Below, piece after piece: positions 8,264-17,200 of a stretch of DNA of 20,326 bases. The DNA lies in assembly GCF_001949145.1 (NCBI RefSeq), contig NW_019091464.1, positions 313,230-333,555 on the forward strand, written 5' to 3'. Position numbers and translations under genes: made by a program. The notes beneath the pieces were generated by a model. It was not told the DNA's origin. It did not search any database and was given only the letters and a program-made list of their open reading frames with translations. The stretch comes from Acanthaster planci. Lineage: Eukaryota; Echinodermata; Asteroidea; Valvatida; Acanthasteridae. Every line of letters begins with the position of its first letter. The first letter of the stretch is position 1.

Positions 8264-11200
8264 CTGAGATAAAACAAAATAAGTAAGCAAACCAAATTAA
8301 TACATCAAAAGCAAATCAACAGATCAAAAGCAAGTCAAGATATCCAAAACAAATCAACAGATCAAATCAAGTAAATCACACACCAAAAGCAAAGTAATAC
8401 ATCAAATCAAGTAAATCACACACCAAAAGCAAATCAATAGATCAAATCGAGTAAATCATGCACCAAAAGCAATCAATACATCAAATTAAGTAAATCACAC
8501 ACAAGAAACAAATCAATAGATCAAATCAATACACCACAAGAAAATCAAACAGATCAGATAATAAATATCAATACATCAAAAGCAAATAAACGAATCAAAT
8601 CATGCAAATCAATACACCAAGAGCAAATCAATAGATCAAACCATAAACTGCAAATACAATAAATAAATTGCATACACTTACTGCCACGAACTCCCGAAGG
8701 AAGACATAGATAGTTTGAAGAAGCCTCTGAAATGGCACTGGCGTCTCCATGACACAGCTGTCGGGGATTTCTGTCACCCTGTAAAACAGAAAATGTGACA
8801 TTTATTAGTGCAATGTATAGTATAAAGGTGGTGCCGTTGTAACTTCCTTCATTTCGACCTTTGCATAATTCTGAATCCCAGCTAGGGGTGTGCTTCATGG
8901 CTTGAATCGTGTCATTGTTTGGACGGACATAAGAGTCTGAATGGAGCTATTTTTTAAAATGGTGGAAGCCTGGAAGGAATCAGATATTTTGAAAATATTA
9001 TGCAGCTGCATCTTTCACAATTCAGCCTTGGGACTGTAAGGTCGATTGGCTCCCTAAACCAAACGAAATCAAATGGAACTGAATCAATTTGAATCAAATC
9101 AAATCAAATCAAATCACACAAGATCAAACACAAATCCAGTCAAACCGAATCAAACCTTGCTTTCCTTGATACCATCACGAATGTTACGACACTCAAACTA
9201 TGCTGTCCTTACCTTTCCAATGCTTTGATAATCTGCTGCAGGAGTGGGCACAGGATGTCCAGGCAGGCGTGGCATTCCAGCGCTGAGGGGATGACACAAG
9301 TCTTGTCCATGTCAAGATCGTGGGGGACACCAAGACCTTCAAAGATCAATGCGCTGTCAAAAGAGGACAACGAGAGACTAAGAGACAAGACTTTTTAAAT
9401 AGGGGTCGATTTCACACAGTTGCCCAGATGCTCAGCAAATCTTAACCACTTCGCGCCGGGGCATTTTTCAACGTTGATGAAGCTGGGCCGGCATGACTAT
9501 TATTTTTTCCGTTTTCAAAATCCTTAAAAAATTCATCATTCCATTTAACGGTCGTTTATAGCCACACGAAGTANTAAACAGAGCCCAGATTGTACAGTGT
9601 TATACAACTGTCTTTTGTTCACGAACCTGGCTCAGTGCACTGCTGACCTCTTTTCAATAGGAGCCAGATTAGCGTGCAGCGGTGCTGTGTGGCTCATCGC
9701 TGCGGTGGAGCGCTTTTGTCCCCGGCGGTAATCCGCTTGCTCTCAATGCCCCAAACCCTGGTATACGGTTTCAAAACAACGCTGGATTATCACAACTTTT
9801 GAGAGTGAAAAATGCCGGTAATGCCCATAAGCCTGGTCTTTTGTTCGGAGTACGGTCTTTTGTTACAGGGCCCTGTTTCCTTTGTCCGATTTCGGAGTCC
9901 CCGGCTGGTAGTGGTTAATATGCCTAGACACTGATTATCTGAGAATCAATCACAAGAAATGTTTAGTGCATGACATTTTAGCTGATACCCTGCTTTTTGC
10001 TCTGCAACTATTTTTATGGCCAGTACGTTTCCTTTCCAAGCATCTGTGAAGTTGCCTCCAGCTGATCAGACGAATGGTAACAACTTTTGTTTTCACACAT
10101 GGTTCACTCATTAAATGCCTTTAACAATGCAAATGGTGCACAACCAATACTTGTTTGCATGTGTACAAAATTTGCAGCAACTGAAGTGTCTCCACCAGCC
10201 ATGGTGCTCTTTATTTGATCCGTAAGAAACCAAATTTTCTGAGGAGGAAAAAATTCTGAAGAATGTCACGGCCGAGGTGTCAAAACTCATACCAGGTTTT
10301 AGTTAGAAACAAACTGTTAGGGCACGGCGGAAATACGGGGGTAACACTTCACGCCCCAACCCTCCGAAGTACAATTCTTGTTACTGTGATTATACTACAT
10401 TCTGGTGGCCCACTGACTACCGGCTCACCTCAACTGGCAGATTTTCATCCAAACCACTTCAAAGACAACGGGGACAATCTTGGTGGCCTCGCTGAGTTTC
10501 AGCGCTGGCTCCTCGCTGGGCAAAGCTCGAGAGGGAGCCAGCATCCCCTCCGAGGACGGAACCAGGCAGTGCTTCTTGATCTCCCCTAATCTCAGAATGG
10601 GTTGTTCCAGGGCGTTGCCGTACCTTCACAACATTGAAAAAATGTTTTTGATTTCCGAAACTGATACTGTGGACAATCTAATAAAGTCTGCAGAATTCAG
10701 TACAGTGCCTATATTTCAGTGTAGGATTGAAATTGTTCAACATCTGAAAGTCAAACAAAAATTCTAGACACTGCAATTGGATATCTAATTGAAAGAAGGG
10801 CCCTACTCTAACAGGAGTTGCAAAGGAAATCAATTAACTGTCCTGGGCCAATATGGTGGAGCTGGGCCTTTTTTAATGAGATATTCAATTTCTATTTTCA
10901 TTTAATTTTGTTTTTGTTGGGATTGCAGGATTTAGCTGTTTTTTTATTGTGCAGAACAGTGAGTTTTTTTATGAGGCTTCAAGTACATCTGACAGTTTGC
11001 AGTACCATGTACAAAAATGAACAGGTAACAGAAAGTGAGACGTAAGTCCTTTTTTTAAAAGCTCTCTCCCTGAAAGATAGTCTAGTTTCATTTTGGTCCC
11101 TTTTTAGTTTGGATATATATGATTGATGCACACACAATGATGACTTTATGATGCTTCAAATGAATGTAAGTTAGTGCAGTAATGCAAGTTGAACCAATGA

Positions 11201-14200
11201 GGGCCAGATAGTCAATCATAGGACGTGTGTCGTCAACCATTCAATCAGTGGATCTTCCATGCTTCTACGTTTATGGAAATGCTTCACCTTGTTTTTTTTC
11301 AGAACCTCAACCTTTGCCCCACTTGGCTCTCAGAGACTTGGTCGTAAACCACCTTCAGTGTTTTCCTCTACAAAGCCCCAAAAGATTCACCTCACCTTTT
11401 CTGATTGTGCAGTCTCCGACAGAAATAAACGCTGCTGTTGATGAGTCGCTTGACACTGTCCAATGACGTGTTGATGGCTGCGGAACGAACAAAGAGCATT
11501 TTTTAGGGGAGGGGAGTCTATTGGCAAAGTAGTTCTTTCCTCGCCTTTCACCTCTGCAGTCCAGGCTCAATTCCCGGCTCGGTTCACATGTGGATTGGGT
11601 TTTCAGTCCCTACCTGAGTCCATGGGTTTTACCCAGGATATTCCCCTGGGGTTTTCCTCCCACCTCTAAAACGGTAACCGCTTCTTCTCCTCTCTGTAGA
11701 CATAACTGGATGTGGGTTGTTTGGCAGCTGCCTGAGGGACCCTTGTATGCCATTGGCTCGACCACGTTTAATGTCTTCATTGTACAGCGCATTTGAACAT
11801 ATCTATGTGAAATTTGCACTTTATGAATGAATAAATTGTGAAATTGTTAGATTTTTGCTCAGCAAAGACTACTTTTCAAGGGCGAGTTGGTAGGGACATT
11901 TGAGGTGATTTAAAAAGAGAATTTTACCGCTTGTCAGTTCCACGATTTGCTGAAAGTGGCGACTGTCTTCTTTGTTCAGGAAAAGGCCGAATAGGGCGAT
12001 CCAGTGCCTGGATTGTAGAGGAGACAGCAGGATTGACCATTAAATTGAACAAAGTACTACAGACTCTAAAGGATGTTGGAAGCCGGACGATGATATGGAG
12101 ATCAGCACCGAATTTCTTACAGTTGAGATAGAATTGGACCACGGCCATTGCACTCAATGAAACCTCTCAATTCAACCCCTTTTACAGGTGACCTGAAAAT
12201 CTCACCAGCATTGGTCATGCTTCAGCTGTCTAACAGTAACCGGCAAACTTTATAATTCAATATGATGACAGTATGACATTTGGTACGTGTACTCAAGTGA
12301 ATGAGTTGCAGCTAGTGTTTCATCTTTTAAATGGCTTCATATGCATAGGTCTACACACATATATGTGATCTGTCACCACAAAATGAGCTGAAAGTCTCAA
12401 TTTTCAAAAATTGAGAAATTGGTATATTGAATTCAGTAGAAAAGAGCTTTCCAGTGGTATGTATAAGGAACGCTTACGGTAAAGCATAAAGTGACAAAGT
12501 GACATTATTCTGGCAGCTTTACGTCTTTGTTCCCGACATTTGTTTCAACATTTCAGACCTGGCACAAATAATGCTATTGTCAAAATTGCTGAGAAAATGA
12601 CAGTTTTGAAATATATACGATCCTACAAAATATTAAGAATTTCAACAGGTGACAGGTTACTCTTTCCAAATGTCACAAAACCCCTAAAATTGACCTCCCC
12701 TTCAATATAACTTTGAACCCTCAAAATAGGAAAGAGCGAGATGCGACTTCACTCTTATTTTATCGTGACGGGTCACATAGGTAGGTCTTTGCATTTCTGA
12801 CATCGTCGTCTTTTGTGCAAGTTTGCCACCGCAAACTGCAGAGACCAACCACTCGAAGAGCACACAGGCGCCCAGTTTGTTTGTTATGCCGTGTGCCAAA
12901 TTTGCAAATGTGCTCTCTCCCATCTGGGCAATTTCATTGGCCTAATCGTAACATCATGTGATGACCGCTATTATCGTGCTCCTCTGTAAAACTCAGCTAG
13001 CACAGTTCAGCAATGGCCACTGATGCTTTGGAAGCAAGCACAAACCAACTGTAACCTGTCTTCACTTTTTCCTAGAGATCAAGTAAGTGTTAATAAAGTT
13101 GCCTCTTGTAATACAGCACCGTGCACTTGGATATCAAAATTTTGTAAGCTGTATGCCATCTCTTCCACTGTCTCAGACATAAAGAAGTGAGTGACATTCG
13201 ACGAACCAGTCTCTTACTTTTCAAAGCACTGCACCAAATCTTGAAATGACCAAGGAGGTTTGACAATGACAATCTCCATCCTGCAAAAAAAACGAGAGAT
13301 AAAAGTCTCACGAAACCACTAGCCTCCTTGGAAATCAGGCTGCGATAATTTTAAACCAAAATACGCACAAGAAAGGCAATTGCTCAATTCGGTGCTTTTG
13401 AGATGGCAGTGGACCGGCAAGACGTGTGACCCTGTTGTTAGGGTGTGTAGCTCCCAATCACAGGGTTGAGGGTTCGAAGCCAGTGACAGGCATTCACTGT
13501 GACCTCGGGCAAGCCACATAACCTTAACTGCTCCTCTCAAACAAGGTGAATCAATATGTAACCGTGGAGGCATAGAAGGCTTTTGTAGTTGATTAGCCAT
13601 ATGCATATGAAATGGCTGCACTTAGCTCTGCCAGTGAGCTGAGAGGGTTAACCCCTTCGCTACGGAGGACTGCTACTACCGCACCGTTGTTGAGGATTAG
13701 TGCATACCACGCATACAGTCTATTCACCATGCAGCTGCTGGTTCAATGGGACCTGCTGATGGACAAAGCTCTCCATTTAGGGCACACCACAGCCCAGCAG
13801 TCGCGGTCAAAATAATCCCGCTGTGAAGGGGTTCAGGAATGCTTATGGGCCCGGTGAGCTGGGGTAATAGTGTAAAAGTGCCCCAAGCAATCTGAAAACC
13901 CAATTTCATGACTGTTCCACAGGATTTCCAAGGACTATGGTATGACAATTTCTAGGACATTTAATGCCAATTGCCAAGCAAAGTTGTTTGCTATGAACTG
14001 GAAGAATGCCACAGCCACTACCATACAGCCTGGCAGGAACAGTCTGTGGCTATATCATCATTTCTGTTATTACATCAAAAGTGACCCATCAAAAACAACC
14101 CTTGCAAGATCTTGATTTCCATGACTTTTTTCCCTCTGATGTTCTTCCCTCTGACTGCAGGATTCCAGGGCACCCTTTTTCCCCCAAATTTCTTGGACAA

Positions 14201-17200
14201 CTATTTATTCTGGGATTTTTTCACGACCATGGGAACCCCGGTTTTCACAGGATGAGAGCTTACCAAAGTTCATCGTAGGCTTCCTTCATTTCTGTCTCCA
14301 TCACCGTGGTCAGGCCATGGAGGAGTGTTTCTTTCACTTGGCAAAGTAGCTCATCGCACTGAAATCATAATAACAGGGAGGACTCAAACGCAGCTCCATG
14401 CAACGTTAGAGGAAATCCAACTTAAGTTCCAACACAAACCCTGTGTAAGGTTCTCTTAACTCAAATGTTTTTCAAAACCAAACTTGGACAAGCACAATTT
14501 TCCTGACATTTTCAAATGCTCATGACAGACTGTCACTTCCTGTGATGTCAATCTGCCCAGAATGATATCACGGTTATCACGGAAAATGGAAATTTATGCA
14601 TTTATGTAAATAAGCATTAAAAACCTCCAGGACGGCATTAAAAATGACGTTGTATACGCCATTTAATATTGCCCAATAAGTGGACAGAATTCTCTTCCCC
14701 AAACCTCTCCATTCACTATGCCAAGCTTAAAGTGTCCAGTTGCATTTCTTACTAGTTCCTTTTCTGCCTTGGCTGTGAGTGGAGGTTCTACAGGTGTCCT
14801 CGGTCGATGGGTCTCAACGACTGGTGGGTCGGGGGGATCTGGGGGCAGGGGCGGACGATGCTGCAAAACGCCAGCTAGTGCTTCCAGGCCAGACAGCAAC
14901 GTCTGTGGTACGGGGAAGGAGAAACATGTGACTGGAACCCACAAAATGAGTCCCAAGGATATTTTCACCTAGTTGAGTTTGCGTGAGAAAGTGCAAATTG
15001 TGATCTCCATTTTGATGTATCGCTCTCTGACATCCTGATGAAAAATGGACTTAGCATAGATATCAGCAACTTGAAAAAAACCCTAAATGTGTCCAACTCA
15101 ACTTCTGCAGTCATTCTGAGTATCAGGCTAGGATGTGTAAGATGCAGAGAAGGTCTGGTAACTCACCTCCTTGCTGAATGCCTTGATGCTGCTAATGACA
15201 GCCTTGCTGCACAGATGCTTGTCGTTGGTCAGCAGAACTGCAAGATCTTTACCAACTAGGAGAACGCAGAACACAAATAATTCATATTAATTTGCATGGA
15301 TCCTGTGACAGGATATCAAATCCACCACATCACATTTTCAAATGATTAAGTTTGAAATTTCGCAGCATATAGTGGAGGTGCCACTCATGCAGCCCAAGTG
15401 GCGGCCATCTTGTTTCCATTCAACCCATCAAGAAAAGAAAGATGGCAGCCTCCGCTCCTCATTAAAAAAGTGAGTTTCTCGGTAATGGTAATCTGAAAGT
15501 GAATTTGACCTTTTTCTTGCACAACCGGGGATGAAAGAGTCTTCAAAATATGATGATGCTATGAATTTCAAGAGTGCATGTTCACACTGTGGGTGCATTT
15601 TTGACGTCGACCTAGTTTGTTGGCGCTAATCAGCACGACCCCACGTGAGTGGTTTTTCTCCCGACAACGGACCCCGAAAAGTCTTCATATAGGTGCAATG
15701 TACATGGCACCAACGGTGTCCAAGCGTTACATTCAGCTTCTCTCAGTCACCAGTGTAGGGGGATGGGCCGCAAGCTGAACCAAGAGAGGGCGCTATTTTC
15801 TGAGCAACGGCTCCTTTGGTTGGAACTGAACTTTGCTGGTTCACAAACGACTCGGAAATGCACGCATCGCAGTCACATCGCAACCAACAAATTGAACATT
15901 CCCGATCAATGCGGTTATTTTCGGCCGATGATGGTGTGCTTCTGCTTGAGATGGATACTGGCAAAGAACCACTAATTTTGCACAAATAATTCTCTCCACC
16001 TTACTCCAGATTAATCCTCAAAAAGTTGGAAGGGAATGGCATAATCCACACATGTGCATGCCAGTTCTTTACAAAAAATTAGGCAGGAATAGCCGTGTTC
16101 TTGGTGGGGGAACAGTGCCTCATCAAGCTACCTATCCACCTGTCCTCAGGACAAGCCAAATTTATTCCTCAGCACAGGCCGATTTGCTGGACCAAAACTT
16201 GAAAGCCCAAATTTTGGGCTACAGTGGAGAAAAAACTTTTATATTTCTATCCCAAGCACTGGGTACAATGGAAACAGCCTCAGAAAGCAGCAAGGATGCA
16301 AGGAAGTTTTTAACATTGCCTGGGAAAGGACGGGCAGATATTTTAATCCTACCGAAACCCCAGGGGTGGGGGGGGTGGCGGGTGTGGATTCTATTTAGGA
16401 ATAGGACTGATGACCACTGGTTAAACATTTCCTGAGAAGGAGAGTCGCTTGTCTATGGAATACCTTTCTTTTGTTGCTGAAGACAGCACTGTAGAATCCA
16501 GTCGTCATTGCACGTGATCTCAAAATCTGCTTCATCAGAAGTCTGTGTGCAGTCAAGAGATGCGGGACAATAACTACAAAGCACTCGCCTGTTTCTTTGG
16601 ATGGGGGGTAAATTTCATTGATCAAATCTCTTTAAGTCAGGTGGGAAAAAATTATATGTCTGGCTTAAAGTTTTCACATTTTGTGCAAAGATTGGATAAT
16701 TTTGCTTCGCGGCGGTGGGTGTTAACAAGAAACCTTTTTTGAACAGTAATCTTCATTTTCTCATACATTTTCATGGAGAGAATGAAAAAACAGTTCTAGC
16801 AAAATTAAGAAATTAATTTTTCTGAATTTCAAAAGAATGTATGGATTGGCATGGCTTATGAGAAATAAACTAATCCCTTCCTCCCAGGAAAAAGTGGGGT
16901 CTGGGCAGATACTTGAAGGAGAGTGGTAAACCCTACTAGTTCTTCGTGGAACCTTTCCTTGAAAAACCCAATTTCACTAGCAAGATTAATATCAGCGTAG
17001 AATTAACTTGACAGGACTTGGAATGAGCTTTCTTGGGGAAAAAAAGAAACCAGTATGTCCACGCATGGCAAAGATGTGCATTATCAAAGCAAGGCAGCAA
17101 AATAGGGGAATGACTTATTTTTTTCTGTCAAACTTTTCAGAGTGAGTCAAATGTAGGATCAGCGATGCTAATCTTATGCGTGAACTAGCTGCTGGTCTTT

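Noticed and set aside
8283-8642. CRISPR-like array
   Set aside because: The units are degenerate, directly adjoining and without unique spacers; this is an intronic minisatellite in a eukaryotic gene.
8554-8898. Minus-strand frame of 114 codons
   Set aside because: It runs from the AATCAA repeat through exon 14 in the wrong frame; the repeat part gives low-complexity residues.
9574-9574. Ambiguous base as a biological signal
   Set aside because: A lone N is a sequencing or assembly uncertainty, inside an intronic element.
10263-10589. Plus-strand frame of 108 codons
   Set aside because: It overlaps exon 12 antisense; the minus frame has the family motif and splice sites.
13425-13500. Functional tRNA gene
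   Set aside because: There is a B box, but no convincing acceptor stem pairing, and SINE-like sequence follows; a SINE head fits better.
14663-14968. Full 101-codon minus-strand frame around exon 7 as a separate small protein
   Set aside because: Strong acceptor and donor inside it limit the coding part to 14753-14902, which fits the phases of both neighbours.
16052-16435. Plus-strand frame of 127 codons
   Set aside because: It lies in an SWT1-like intron, shows no family motif, and has no matching splice or promoter signals.
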